Positions 26,998-36,679 of a stretch of 64,000 bases of DNA are shown here, piece after piece (position 1 is the stretch's first letter; every line of letters begins with the position of its first letter). A program made the translations under genes and the position numbers. The notes beneath the pieces are model-generated. The model was not told the origin of the DNA and searched no databases. It saw only the letters and a list, made by a program, of their open reading frames with translations. This DNA is from Mycoplana azooxidifex (GTDB lineage Bacteria > Pseudomonadota > Alphaproteobacteria > Rhizobiales > Rhizobiaceae), in NCBI RefSeq assembly GCF_014196765.1, contig NZ_JACIEE010000006.1:62001-126000 (forward strand). The letters run 5' to 3'.

Positions 26998-29501
26998 GCC
27001 TTCGCAGCCGGGCTGCCGCGTCCCTTGAGACGATAGCGATCCGGCCTCAGCCGGAACAGGATGAGGACCGGGCCGGCAATATAGATAGAAGAGAACGTGC
27101 CCACGGCAATGCCGAAGAGCATCGTCACCGCGAAGGCGCGGATGGCCTCGCCGCCGAAGATCGCCAGCGCCAGGAGCGCGATCAGCGTGGTCGCGGCTGT
27201 CAGCACGGTGCGCGACAGCGCCTGGCTGATCGAGGCGTCGATCAGAAGCGGTAGCGGCATCTGACGGAACTGCCGCAGATTCTCGCGGATCCGGTCGTAG
27301 ACGACGATCGTGTCGTTCAGCGAGTATCCGACGATCGTCAGCAGCGCCGCGATGCTGCCGATGTTGAACTCCATGCGGGTCACCGCGAACAGACCGATGG
27401 TCAGGAGAAGGTCATGGGCGGTGGCGATCACAGCACCGATCGCGAACTGCCACTCGAAACGGATCCAGATATAGCCGATCAGCGCCAAAAGCGCGAACGC
27501 CATGCCGACCGTCGCAGCCGAAATCAGGTCGCCCGAGACGGAGGGGCCGACGACCTCGACCCGGCGGATGTCGAAATCGGACTCGAGCTCGCCGCGCGCG
27601 ACCAATGCGGAGGTCTGCTCGGCATTTTCGCCGCCGCCCTGCGGCGGAATGCGGACCGTGGCGGTGGCGGGATCACGGCCCGAACGGACGGCGACGTCGC
27701 CGAGGTTGGCTTCCTCGAGGCGCGCTGCGATCGCTCCTGTGTCGGCGGCGCCCTGCCGACTCTGGACCTGCAGCAGCGCGCCGCCGGTGAAGTCGATGCC
27801 GAGATTGAGGCCGTTCAACGCCACCAGCAGGGCAACGGCGAGCGAAATGACCGCCGTGCCGGCAAAGGTGTAGTTGCGGATCGCCATGAAGGGCAGGTGC
27901 AGGCTGGCGAACAGGCCAGTGCGGACGCTGCGCGGCAGATGGGTGATCCGCCGCAGGCGCACCCAGCGCCAGGCGAGCCAGCGGGTCAGCGTGAAGGCCA
28001 CGAAAAGCGTGGTGACGATGCCGATTGCGACGGTCACGGCGAAACCGCGCATCGGCATCGAGCCGAGGAAATAGAGGACGAGGACGGCGATCATCGTGGT
28101 GACGCCCGCATCGGTGACCGTCGAGAAGGCGCGTGTGAAGCCCGCAGCCAGCGCCTCGGGGAGCGGCTTGCCGCCGGCCGCCTCCTCGCGCATGCGCTCG
28201 TAGATCAGGACGTTCGAATCGACCGCCATGCCGATGATCAGCACCAGGCCGGCTATGCCCGGAAGGGTGACGGCGGTTCCGGTGAGGACGAGGACCGCAA
28301 CGATCAGCATCAGGTTGAACAGCAGGGCGATGATCGCGATCGCGCCGAAGGCGCCGTACCAGAAGATCATGAACAGGGCGACGGCGATCCCGGCTGCCAC
28401 GACGGCGGTGAGTGCTGAGCGTGCCGAGGCACTGCCGAGCGCAGGCTCGATGGAGCGCTCCTCGACCACGGTCAGGGATGCCGGCAGGGCGCCGCTGCGG
28501 AGCACGACGGCGAGATTCTCGGCGCCGGCCGCGTCGAAATCGCCGGAGATCTCGCCGCGGCCGTCCACCAGCGGGCCGGCGACGATGAAGGCGGCCAGCA
28601 CCTGGTCGTCGAGCAGGAGCGCCAGCGTGCGGCCGACATTGGCTGCCGTCGCCTCGGCCAGCCGCCGCGTGGCATCCGGGCCGAGCTGGTAGACGACGGT
28701 CGCGCTCTGTCCGCCGTTGTCGGAAAGCACTTCGGCCGAGACGACGTCACGCGACGTGAAGATGCTGGCGCGGCGGACGAGGTAGCCGATCGGCGGCTCG
28801 CCCAGCGTATAGACGACCTGCGTGCCCGGCGGCGGCCCCTGCTCCAGCGCCTGCTGGAGGGAGACGCCGGTTTCGACCAGGCTGGCCGAGAACCGGCCGC
28901 GCTGGTCCAGAACGTCCTTCAGCCGCTGGGGATCGTCATAACCCGGAACCTGCAGGGCGATGCGGCCGGGGCCGGCATGCTCGACGATCGCGTCCACACC
29001 GCCTGCACCGGCGACGCGCTGCCGGACGACCTCGACCGCAGAGGCTGTGGCTTCGGCCTCGGCCGTGGCAACCGATTCGGCCGTAATCTCGAGGCGGATC
29101 GCACCTCCTGTTTCCGGCGCGCCCACGCGCGTTCCGGCGATCGCGGCAAGGGCTGCGCGCGCATCTTCCACGCGGGCGCCATCGGTCACCCGCACGGCGA
29201 CGTTCCGCCCGGTCCCGGACAGGCCCGTATAGGGGATCTGGGCGTTTCTGAGCGTCTGCCCGACCTCGTTCACGACGGCCAGCAGCCGGTCGCTCTCCAC
29301 GTCGGCGCGCTCGATCTTGAGCACGAGCCCGGCGCCGCCGCTGAGATCCAGGCCGGACGTCAGCCGCAGCGACGAGAGCCAGCCAGGCAGGGCCGACCTC
29401 TGCGCATCCGTCAGAACGGTGGGTAACAGAACAAGAAGGCCCGCCACGACGGCGAGCCAGGCAAGCGAGGTTTTCCAACGGGCGGGTTGCAGCATAGCCA
29501 T
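26994..29501 (-). CDS. secDF: Fused SecD-SecF protein-export membrane protein
   Basis: An 835-residue fusion of SecD and SecF, which use the proton gradient to pull proteins through SecYEG. SecD half: TM1, then GLDLSGG at 50-56, a large periplasmic domain, then five helices with VDSNVLIYERMREE. SecF half: GIDFTGGALL near 570 and five more helices with YSLNDTIVVYDRIREN. Fusion is usual in many Hyphomicrobiales. YajC is encoded directly upstream. Confidence 0.96.
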   Translation of the reverse strand: MAMLQPARWKTSLAWLAVVAGLLVLLPTVLTDAQRSALPGWLSSLRLTSGLDLSGGAGLVLKIERADVESDRLLAVVNEVGQTLRNAQIPYTGLSGTGRNVAVRVTDGARVEDARAALAAIAGTRVGAPETGGAIRLEITAESVATAEAEATASAVEVVRQRVAGAGGVDAIVEHAGPGRIALQVPGYDDPQRLKDVLDQRGRFSASLVETGVSLQQALEQGPPPGTQVVYTLGEPPIGYLVRRASIFTSRDVVSAEVLSDNGGQSATVVYQLGPDATRRLAEATAANVGRTLALLLDDQVLAAFIVAGPLVDGRGEISGDFDAAGAENLAVVLRSGALPASLTVVEERSIEPALGSASARSALTAVVAAGIAVALFMIFWYGAFGAIAIIALLFNLMLIVAVLVLTGTAVTLPGIAGLVLIIGMAVDSNVLIYERMREEAAGGKPLPEALAAGFTRAFSTVTDAGVTTMIAVLVLYFLGSMPMRGFAVTVAIGIVTTLFVAFTLTRWLAWRWVRLRRITHLPRSVRTGLFASLHLPFMAIRNYTFAGTAVISLAVALLVALNGLNLGIDFTGGALLQVQSRQGAADTGAIAARLEEANLGDVAVRSGRDPATATVRIPPQGGGENAEQTSALVARGELESDFDIRRVEVVGPSVSGDLISAATVGMAFALLALIGYIWIRFEWQFAIGAVIATAHDLLLTIGLFAVTRMEFNIGSIAALLTIVGYSLNDTIVVYDRIRENLRQFRQMPLPLLIDASISQALSRTVLTAATTLIALLALAIFGGEAIRAFAVTMLFGIAVGTFSSIYIAGPVLILFRLRPDRYRLKGRGSPAAKA

Positions 29502-29585
29502 CTCGAAATGCCCGGCACGCTGCCGGTGGATATCCCAGGCGCCGTCCGGCGGGGGCCAAAAGGCCCGCCGGACGGCAGGACCATA

Positions 29586-29921
29586 CTATTCCTTGACCGG
29601 TTCGCCCTTGACGCGGACCTCGGTGACGCCGCTGCGCACGACGCGGACCTTGATGCCTTCGGCAATCTCGACCTCGAGTTCCTTGTCGTCGATCACCTTC
29701 GTCACCTTGCCGATGACGCCGCCGCCGGTGACGACCTGGTCGCCGCGGCGGATATTCTTCAGGAGCTCCTCGCGGCGCTTCATGGCGGCGCGCTGGGGAC
29801 GGATGATGAGGAAATACATCACCACGAAGATCAGCAGGAACGGCAGGACGGACATCAGAAGATCCGTACCGCCCGGGGAAGCAGCCGGCGCCGTCTGGGC
29901 GAAAGCCTCGGTAATCAACAT
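29586..29921 (-). CDS. yajC: Preprotein translocase accessory subunit YajC
   Basis: A 111-residue inner-membrane protein with one helix at about 22-42 followed by the family signature MYFLIIRPQRAAMKRREEL and a small soluble beta domain (RRGDQVVTGGGVIGKV). It forms part of the SecDF-YajC complex. A GAGGAG ribosome site is present. It is the first gene of the yajC-secDF-NDUFAF3-like unit. Confidence 0.95.
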   Translation of the reverse strand: MLITEAFAQTAPAASPGGTDLLMSVLPFLLIFVVMYFLIIRPQRAAMKRREELLKNIRRGDQVVTGGGVIGKVTKVIDDKELEVEIAEGIKVRVVRSGVTEVRVKGEPVKE

Positions 29922-30113
29922 TCAAAAACTCCTCGAAACTGGACGCCGGGGGATGCATTTCCACCCGCAGCAGTGGGCGCGACTATAGGCAAGACCGGCC
30001 TGAATGCAACAATCGAGCCCAGATTCTGCCGGAAATTCAGGGTTTTCTCTCTTTCCCGCCAGACCTCTCCATGCTACCGCCCGAGGGGCTGGAAAAAGGG
30101 ATGGAGCAGGCAC

Positions 30114-30983
30114 GTGCAGGACGAACAGATTCAGTCGCTGTTGAACGAAATCACCGGGCTTCGGGCCGCGATCGAACGGCTCGCGGGCCCGGCGCCGGCC
30201 GAGAACGACTGGAACGCCGCCGATTGCTTCGTATGGGCCCCGGCGCGGCACTATCTCCAGCCGGTGCCCCGGCCCAACCGCGTCGACATCGACCTCATCG
30301 TCGGCGTGGACCACGTCCGCGACATCCTCCTGGACAACACGCTCCGCTTTGCCAGGGGCCTGCCGGCGAACAACGTGCTGCTCTGGGGCGCCCGCGGAAT
30401 GGGGAAATCATCGCTCGTGAAGGCCGTCCATGCCAGTGCGGCGGCGACCACCGAGACGGCGCTGAAGCTCGTCGAGGTGCACCGCGAAGACATCTCGACC
30501 CTCCCGGCACTGATGGAGATCCTCAAGGAGGCGCCCGCGTCTGTCATCGTCTTCTGCGACGACCTCTCCTTCGACCACGACGATACCTCCTACAAGTCGC
30601 TGAAGGCGGCGCTTGACGGGGGCGTGGAGGGCCGGCCGGACAATGTGATCCTCTACGCCACGTCGAACCGGCGCCACCTGCTTCCCCGCGACATGATGGA
30701 AAACGAACAGTCCACCGCCATCAATCCCTCCGAAGCGGTCGAGGAAAAGGTCTCGCTGTCCGACCGATTCGGCCTGTGGCTGGGCTTCTACAAATGCAGC
30801 CAGGTCGACTATCTCGCGATGATCGACAGCTATGCCGACCATTTCGGCCTCGAAGGAGACCGCAGCGCGATCCATTCCGACGCCCTCGAATGGGCGACGA
30901 CGCGCGGATCCCGCTCCGGCCGAGTTGCCTGGCAGTTCATCCAGGATCTCGCCGGCCGCGTCGGCAAGAGGCTCGCCCAATAG
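30114..30983 (+). CDS. DUF815 family AAA-type ATPase
   Basis: A 289-residue P-loop protein of the DUF815 family. Walker A is GARGMGKS at 92-99, Walker B VIVFCDDLSF, then an arginine-containing ATSNRRHLLPRD segment. Start is a GTG at 30114 with GGAGCAGG upstream; the frame is open far upstream but unrelated. It diverges from yajC. Role is unknown, though its position beside the sec genes is conserved in rhizobia. Confidence 0.87.
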   Translation: MQDEQIQSLLNEITGLRAAIERLAGPAPAENDWNAADCFVWAPARHYLQPVPRPNRVDIDLIVGVDHVRDILLDNTLRFARGLPANNVLLWGARGMGKSSLVKAVHASAAATTETALKLVEVHREDISTLPALMEILKEAPASVIVFCDDLSFDHDDTSYKSLKAALDGGVEGRPDNVILYATSNRRHLLPRDMMENEQSTAINPSEAVEEKVSLSDRFGLWLGFYKCSQVDYLAMIDSYADHFGLEGDRSAIHSDALEWATTRGSRSGRVAWQFIQDLAGRVGKRLAQ

Positions 30984-31026
30984 CCGGCGCAATACCCCTT
31001 CCTCGCGAGCACGGCAGGTCGAAAAC

Positions 31027-31065
31027 AAAGACAAGCCGCCCCGTTTCCGGTGCGGCTTGTCTTTT
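31027..31065. terminator. Bidirectional terminator between DUF815 and nlpD-like genes
   Basis: AAAGACAAGCCGC pairs perfectly with GCGGCTTGTCTTT over 13 bp, with A- and T-rich flanks. It separates two convergent genes. Confidence 0.87.
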
Positions 31066-31088
31066 GCGTTCGATGGTCCGCCGCCCGG

Positions 31089-32612
31089 CTATTCGAGGAA
31101 CGTCATCGGATTGACGGCGGAGGCGTTCTTGCGGACTTCGAAGTGCAGCTTCGGACGGGTGGCGTTGCCGCTCATGCCGGAGGCTGCGAGCGTCTGGCCG
31201 CGCTGCACCTTCTGGCCGCGCTGGACGTTGAGGCTCGAAGCGTGGCCATAGACGGTCACGGTGCCGTCGTCGTGGCGCACCAGGACAGCGTTTCCGAGTT
31301 CCTTCAGGCTGCTGCCCGAGTAGATAACGACGCCGTTTTCGGCGGACTTCACAGGGGTGCCCTCCGGAACGGAGATATCGATGCCGTCGTTGCGGCTGCC
31401 TTCGACATTCGCGCCGTAGCCCGCGATCACCGCGCCGCGGACCGGCCAGCGATACTTGCCGATGCCGGTCGACTCGGGCGCTTCCTCGGTGACATCGGTC
31501 TTGTTTTCGATTTCGCTCAGCGTCTGCTTCTTCTCGACGGGCGCATAGGCTTCGGCCTTTTCCGTAACGGGTGCGGTGGCCTTCTTGGCGTCGGGAAGCG
31601 AGGCGGTCATCGTGCCGTCGGTGGCAGGCCTGGAGGCGGCTGGGATGTGCAGCTTCTGGCCGACACGGATCGAGGCACCGTCCAGACCGTTCGCCTGCTT
31701 CAGCGCGTCGACCGAAACACCGTTCTTTGCGGCGATCCTGGCGAGCGAATCGCCCGGCTGGACCTCGTAGCCGCCCTCCGGCTTGCCGTCGCCGCCGGCT
31801 GCGATCTTGCCCTTGCCGGCCTCGCCGGCCGCCTTGTCGCGCCCCTTGGCGGAGTTCGGGAGAATGGCGACTTCGGCGCCGGTATCCTGCTTGTTGCCCG
31901 GCTGCTTGCCGTTCGGATCCAGAGCCGTGTCGATCGACGCCTTGGCGGCGCTGCGCGCGGTGCCGAAGACAGGGATGGTGATCCTCTGGCCCGGCTCGGC
32001 AGCGGCGGCGTTCTTCAGCCCATTGGCCTTCAGGATTTCCTTCTCCGGCACGCCATAGCGGCTCGACAGCGTCTTGACGCTCTCGCCCGGCCGCAACATC
32101 ACGACCGGCGCATTGGCGGTCGACCAACCGTCTCCCCGCTTAGGCGCAGGGGCCGCGGCACGGGCCTGCGGCTCGACCGCATCCGAGAGCGTTGGCGCCG
32201 CATTGTTCGGCATCGGCTGGGCCATGGCGACTTCACGCCCGGGGGAAGCCGGCGCTGCAGAGGGATCCGACAGCGTGTTACGCTGGACCGTCATCGGCGT
32301 GCTGGCACGGCGCACACCGGAGTTGTCCGCAGTCTCCATGGCCATGGGCGCATCGGAAACGGCGCCCTGGGACGCGTAGCCCTGATTGGAGGCGACAACG
32401 CCTCCGGCGCTGCTGACATCGCCGCGCGGGACATAGCCGACATTTCCCGCCCTGCGCGGGATGGAGCCTGTCGTCATGTCGTCGGAAGAGGAGAACAATC
32501 CACCGAAGCGGGTGGCGTCGGAACTGCAGCCGGTTGCCACACCGGCCAGCAACACCGCCACGAGGACCCGTGGAGCGGTTCTAGCAAAACGCGGCGATAC
32601 ACTCTTACGCAT
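31089..32612 (-). CDS. NlpD/DipM-like lipoprotein with LysM and degenerate M23 domain
   Basis: A 507-residue envelope protein. A lipobox (VAVLLAGVATGC) gives outer-membrane anchoring. Two LysM peptidoglycan-binding domains lie at about 165-215 and 277-323, and a LytM/M23 domain at about 384-505. The zinc ligands of active M23 enzymes are altered: NDGIDI where HxxxD is expected, and PKLHFEV where HLHFEV is expected. As in E. coli NlpD, this suggests an amidase activator rather than a hydrolase. It lies beyond pcm and surE, the same set as E. coli surE-pcm-nlpD. Confidence 0.88.
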   Translation of the reverse strand: MRKSVSPRFARTAPRVLVAVLLAGVATGCSSDATRFGGLFSSSDDMTTGSIPRRAGNVGYVPRGDVSSAGGVVASNQGYASQGAVSDAPMAMETADNSGVRRASTPMTVQRNTLSDPSAAPASPGREVAMAQPMPNNAAPTLSDAVEPQARAAAPAPKRGDGWSTANAPVVMLRPGESVKTLSSRYGVPEKEILKANGLKNAAAAEPGQRITIPVFGTARSAAKASIDTALDPNGKQPGNKQDTGAEVAILPNSAKGRDKAAGEAGKGKIAAGGDGKPEGGYEVQPGDSLARIAAKNGVSVDALKQANGLDGASIRVGQKLHIPAASRPATDGTMTASLPDAKKATAPVTEKAEAYAPVEKKQTLSEIENKTDVTEEAPESTGIGKYRWPVRGAVIAGYGANVEGSRNDGIDISVPEGTPVKSAENGVVIYSGSSLKELGNAVLVRHDDGTVTVYGHASSLNVQRGQKVQRGQTLAASGMSGNATRPKLHFEVRKNASAVNPMTFLE

Positions 32613-32791
32613 GTCAAACTACCCAATCGAAACACAACCAACTGCCGTGCAATGATTAAAGCGCGTTAGAGTTACCGCCCGGTTAAGACCGCTCCCGCCG
32701 ATGCTTATTCTTGAGATGTTGATAACCATGCGACGCCCGCCCGGATGCAATGGCGAGGTTCGTGCAAGGCTAGATTGTGCGTGGATAAGCT

Positions 32792-33409
32792 TTAGAAGCT
32801 GCCCAGATACATCGAGGTGGCACGCGAGACGCCGACCGCGTGGAAGGCTTCTGCCCCCGTGAGGCCTGCTGTCACCGCGGCCATCTGCGGCACGTCGCGG
32901 CGCACGGTATCCACGCCCGCAAGGATCGTGTCGATCACCGCCGGAGCCTCGCCGACCGCGTCGTCCATCGCCTTTTCGGCATAGGCCAGCGAGCGAAGGG
33001 CGGAGACGGCAATCTGTCGGCTCCCGGCATAGCGCGGGCTCGACTGGTCCTGCGGCTGGAGCTTGTCGTAGTATTCGATGTAGGCGCGATAGTAGCTCTT
33101 CATGTCGCCTTCCTGGCGGAAGTGGCGGAAGGCCGCGTATTCGCGTTCCTCGAGGGTGTGCGATACGACGTTGTTGCGCTCGTCTTCCGACAGGGCGGGA
33201 AGGCTCTGGGTGTCACGGGATGCGCTGAGGACGAACAGGGCCTCGACGGAGAGCGACACGCGATCGGATGGATCGTGATTGCCTGCCGTGAAAGCGCTCG
33301 GGCGCGGTGCTTCGACCGTCTCCTCGCTGGTCCGCCCGGCGGCGCGGGCTGCGAGGTTGGCGAGGCTGTCCTGTGTCGCCGTCCCGGCGATCCTGTTCGA
33401 GATTTGCAT
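32792..33409 (-). CDS. Hypothetical protein
   Basis: A 205-residue, largely helical protein with no signal peptide or membrane helix. The middle (EEREYAAFRHFRQEGDMKSYYRAYIEYYDKL region) is rich in aromatic and charged residues. I recognise no family. The ATG at 33409 is preferred because GGGAG lies six bases upstream; 33415 is the alternative. It is flanked by nlpD-like and pcm genes on the same strand. Confidence 0.7.
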   Translation of the reverse strand: MQISNRIAGTATQDSLANLAARAAGRTSEETVEAPRPSAFTAGNHDPSDRVSLSVEALFVLSASRDTQSLPALSEDERNNVVSHTLEEREYAAFRHFRQEGDMKSYYRAYIEYYDKLQPQDQSSPRYAGSRQIAVSALRSLAYAEKAMDDAVGEAPAVIDTILAGVDTVRRDVPQMAAVTAGLTGAEAFHAVGVSRATSMYLGSF

Positions 33410-33701
33410 GCCCATCTCCCTCAGCGGCGAGATTGCCCAAAGATGCCGTGCGTTGACGTGGATATCGTCTAGACCAACGAAGTATGGCGCGAAGCTTGCG
33501 CGAAGCTGACCATGGTTAACGATTTGTTAACCATTTGGGCGCGAGCAGCGCAGTTTCCTCCTGCGGCCCGCCCAGGTGCCCCTTGGCGGCTGCGACCGTT
33601 GGCGTCGATAGCAAGCGTGCAGGGGCGATCGACGGGCGCGAAGGCGCGCCGCACCGGTGCCGTGGCCCGTGCGGGAAAGTGATTCTCACGTGTCTAAGGT
33701 T

Positions 33702-34358
33702 TCAGAGCGCCTGCGCCAGATGCGGCACGATCGGCAGGTAGGGAACCTCGAACAGGTCTTCCCGATCGAAGCGGCTGCCGGTCTTGACCAGCTTCAGCAT
33801 GCGGCATTCGGTGTCGCTCACCATCACCGGGGCCAGCAGCATGCCGCCGGAGACGAGTTGCTCGGCAAAGAGCCGCGGCATGGCGGGAAAGGCGGTGGTG
33901 ACGAGGATGCGGTCGAAGGTCCCCTCGCCCGGCATGCCGTTGCTGCCGTCGGCCTGGCGGACGACGACGTTGCGGATACCGGCCTTCTCGATGCCCTGCT
34001 GCGCGCCGCTCACCAGCGTGCGGTAGCGGTCGACGGTGAGCACGCGCTCGGTCAGGCGCCCCATGACGGCGGCGGTGAAGCCGCTGCCGGTGCCGATTTC
34101 CAGTACCCGCTGGCCGGACTTGAGGTTCAGGAGATGCAGGAGCCGCACGGCCAGATCGACCCCTTCGACGAAGGCGCCACAATCGATCGGCAGCAGGCGG
34201 CTGGAATATGCGTCGCCGGCAAATTGCGGCGGCACGAACAGGGTGCGCGGCGTCTGCTCCACGGCCGTCAGGAGTTCGATGTCCTTGATGCCCTGGCCGC
34301 GCAGGCGAAGCGCCAGCGCGGCGAAACCTTCCTTTTCAACCATCCGTGCCGTGCTCAA
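33702..34358 (-). CDS. pcm: Protein-L-isoaspartate O-methyltransferase-like protein, copy 1
   Basis: A 218-residue SAM-dependent methyltransferase of the PIMT family, which starts repair of isoaspartyl residues. SAM motif I is VLEIGTGSGFTAA. The region that normally carries ISxP substrate contacts reads LPIDCGAFVEGVDLA instead, so activity is not assured. The start is probably the TTG at 34358 with AGAGGTGG upstream; an ATG lies at 34343. It is separated by 10 bases from surE, a conserved pairing. Confidence 0.88.
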   Translation of the reverse strand: MSTARMVEKEGFAALALRLRGQGIKDIELLTAVEQTPRTLFVPPQFAGDAYSSRLLPIDCGAFVEGVDLAVRLLHLLNLKSGQRVLEIGTGSGFTAAVMGRLTERVLTVDRYRTLVSGAQQGIEKAGIRNVVVRQADGSNGMPGEGTFDRILVTTAFPAMPRLFAEQLVSGGMLLAPVMVSDTECRMLKLVKTGSRFDREDLFEVPYLPIVPHLAQAL

Positions 34359-34368
34359 TCGCCACCTC

Positions 34369-35127
34369 TCACTCAGCCAATGCGCGCTGGACGCGGTCCA
34401 GAACCGTATAGTCCGTCAGGTCGAGCTTCAGCGGCGTGACGGAGATCGCGTTTTCCCGCAGCGCATGAATGTCGGTGCCGGCACGGAAGTCGCCGCGCCG
34501 GTCGCCGAAGCGCAGCCAGAAATAGGGAAAGCCACGTCCGTCCTTGCGCTCCTCGATGGTGATGCCGAAATCGAGCTTGCCCTGCGAGGTGACCTCGATG
34601 CCGCTGACCGCATCGGCCGGGCAATTGGGGAAATTCAGGTTGAAAAAGGTGCCGTCCGGCAGCTCGACGTCCACCAGGCGGCGGATCAGGTCCGGCGCGT
34701 GTCGCTCCACCACCTCCCACGGCACGGTGTGGCCGTCGGTGTAGCGGAACGCCTGGCTGATCGCGATGGAGCGGATGCCCTGCAGCGTGCCTTCGATCGC
34801 GCCGGCGATCGTTCCCGAATAGGTGACGTCGTCGGCCATGTTGGCGCCGGCGTTGACGCCCGAGAGCACCAGGTCGGCGGGACCGGGAAGGATTTCGCGC
34901 ACGGCCATGATGACGCAGTCGGTCGGGGTTCCGCGCAGCGCGAAGCGCTTGTCGCCGACCTTGCGCAGCCGCAGCGGCTCGGACAGCGTCAGCGAATGCG
35001 CAAGCCCGCTCTGGTCCGTCTCCGGCGCCACGACCCAGACGTCGTCGGACAGGGACCGGGCGATCCGTTCCAGGACCGCGAGCCCTTCGGCATGGACGCC
35101 GTCGTCATTGGTCAGCAGGATGCGCAT
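34369..35127 (-). CDS. surE: 5'/3'-nucleotidase SurE
   Basis: A 252-residue metal-dependent nucleotidase or polyphosphatase associated with stationary-phase survival. The N-terminal [16 protein letters not shown] holds the metal-binding Asp pair, and [18 protein letters not shown] supplies the conserved Ser/Asn site. It lies between serS and pcm, the usual order in this group. Confidence 0.96.
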   Translation of the reverse strand: MRILLTNDDGVHAEGLAVLERIARSLSDDVWVVAPETDQSGLAHSLTLSEPLRLRKVGDKRFALRGTPTDCVIMAVREILPGPADLVLSGVNAGANMADDVTYSGTIAGAIEGTLQGIRSIAISQAFRYTDGHTVPWEVVERHAPDLIRRLVDVELPDGTFFNLNFPNCPADAVSGIEVTSQGKLDFGITIEERKDGRGFPYFWLRFGDRRGDFRAGTDIHALRENAISVTPLKLDLTDYTVLDRVQRALAE

Positions 35128-35143
35128 GGGCGCCGTCTTCCCT

Positions 35144-36610
35144 TCAGTTCGCTTTTTCGATCTTCTTCAGTCCGCCCATGTAGGGCAAGAGCACATCGGG
35201 GATCGTCACCGATCCGTCTTCGTTCAGGTAGTTCTCCAGGACGGCGATCAGCGCGCGGCCGACGGCGATGCCGGAGCCGTTCAGCGTATGGACGAACTTC
35301 GGGGTCTTGTCGTCCTTGCCGCGGTAGCGCGCATTCATGCGCCGGCCCTGGAAGTCGCCGCAGACCGAGCAGGAGGAGATCTCGCGATAGGTGTCCTGTC
35401 CCGGCAGCCAGACCTCGATGTCATAGGTCTTGCGCGCGCCGAAACCCATGTCGCCAGTGCACAGCGTGACGACGCGGTAGTGCAGGCCGAGGCGCTTGAG
35501 GACCTCCTCGGCGCAGGCGGTCATCCGCTCGTGCTCTTCGATCGAGCTTTCGGCATCGGTGATCGAGACGAGCTCGCACTTCATGAACTGGTGCTGGCGC
35601 AGCATGCCGCGCGTGTCGCGGCCGGCGGATCCGGCCTCGGAGCGGAAGCACGGTGTCAGTGCGGTGAAGCGCAGCGGCAGCTTTTCCTGGGCCAGGATCT
35701 CCTCGCGCACGAGGTTGGTCAGCGGCACCTCGGCGGTCGGGATCAGCCAAAGCCGCTTGCCAACAAACGCGCCCTCAACTTCCTCTTGACGCTTGAGATC
35801 GTTAGGCCAGATCTGTCTAATCAACCCCCTTATTCTCTCCGGATCACCACGCTTGATAAACAAATCGGCCAGTTCATTTACCTTGGCGTGATCGAGACCC
35901 GGGCCTGAAATGTTGACTATGAACTCGTAGTCCGGGATTGTGACCGCGCTGAACAAGTCGCTTCTAAACTTCGGCAACTGTCCAGTACCGTACATAGCGT
36001 CATCGCGCACAAGCAGTGGCGGCTGGATTTCTGTGTAGCCGTGTTCCCCCGTGTGGGTATCGAGCATGAACTGGCCGAGCGCGCGTTCCAGGCGGGCGAG
36101 TTGCCCCTTCAGGATGGTGAAGCGGGCGCCGGCGATCTTGGCTGCGCCCTCGAAGTCCATCCAGCCGAGCGCCTCGCCGATCTCATAGTGCTCGAGCGGC
36201 TTGTGGTTCCAGGCGGGCTTGGCGCCCCACTTGTGCTTTTCGACGTTTTCCTTCTCGTCGCTGCCGACCGGGACGTCGTCGAGGGGAATATTGGGAATGC
36301 GCGACAGCGCGTCGGTAAGCTCGGCGGTGACCCGGCGCTCCTCCTCCTCGGCGGCGGGAAGCCCGGTCTTGATCCCGGCGACCTCCGCCTTCAGCTTCTC
36401 GGCGAGGGCCATATCCTTCTGCGCCATCGCGGCGCCGATCTCCTTGGAGGCGGCATTGCGGCGTGACTGCATGTCCTGCGCTGTCTGGATGAGCGTGCGG
36501 CGGGTCTCGTCGAGCGCGATCAGGCTTGCCGACAGCGGCTCGGCGCCCCGCTTGGCGAGGGCGGCATCGAGTGCCTCGGCGTTGTCGCGGATCCATTTGA
36601 TGTCAAGCAT
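35144..36610 (-). CDS. serS: Seryl-tRNA synthetase with unusual internal insertion
   Basis: A class II synthetase charging tRNA-Ser. The N-terminal coiled-coil arm spans about 30-100. Motif 2 ([21 protein letters not shown]) and motif 3 ([18 protein letters not shown]) are intact. It has 488 residues where about 427 are usual. The extra ~60 residues (about 222-284) lie between LPKFRSDLF and [12 protein letters not shown]. The DNA there, 35761-36000, is about 50 % GC by my count, against well above 60 % on either side. A ribosome site GGAG precedes the ATG. The gene is one open frame. Confidence 0.94.
   Translation of the reverse strand: MLDIKWIRDNAEALDAALAKRGAEPLSASLIALDETRRTLIQTAQDMQSRRNAASKEIGAAMAQKDMALAEKLKAEVAGIKTGLPAAEEEERRVTAELTDALSRIPNIPLDDVPVGSDEKENVEKHKWGAKPAWNHKPLEHYEIGEALGWMDFEGAAKIAGARFTILKGQLARLERALGQFMLDTHTGEHGYTEIQPPLLVRDDAMYGTGQLPKFRSDLFSAVTIPDYEFIVNISGPGLDHAKVNELADLFIKRGDPERIRGLIRQIWPNDLKRQEEVEGAFVGKRLWLIPTAEVPLTNLVREEILAQEKLPLRFTALTPCFRSEAGSAGRDTRGMLRQHQFMKCELVSITDAESSIEEHERMTACAEEVLKRLGLHYRVVTLCTGDMGFGARKTYDIEVWLPGQDTYREISSCSVCGDFQGRRMNARYRGKDDKTPKFVHTLNGSGIAVGRALIAVLENYLNEDGSVTIPDVLLPYMGGLKKIEKAN
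35753..35950 (-). other. Insertion segment within serS
   Basis: Encodes roughly SerRS residues 221-286, a segment absent from typical bacterial SerRS. It has helical-looking content ([19 protein letters not shown] and [16 protein letters not shown]). Rare codons such as AGA and AGG appear, and GC is about 50 %. No protein splicing motifs or nuclease motif are visible, so it is not an intein. Position corresponds to a surface loop region before motif 2. Confidence 0.7.
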
Positions 36611-36679
36611 TGTCGCTCCAGGCGTCGCAGGGTTTCGCCCTCTCCGCCCGACAGCGTCCGCCAGAAGCCGTCGACCGCT

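Noticed and set aside
35753-35950. Intein or mobile intron in serS
   Set aside because: Only about 60 residues, with no splice-junction Cys/Ser-HN motifs or nuclease domain, and the frame is uninterrupted.
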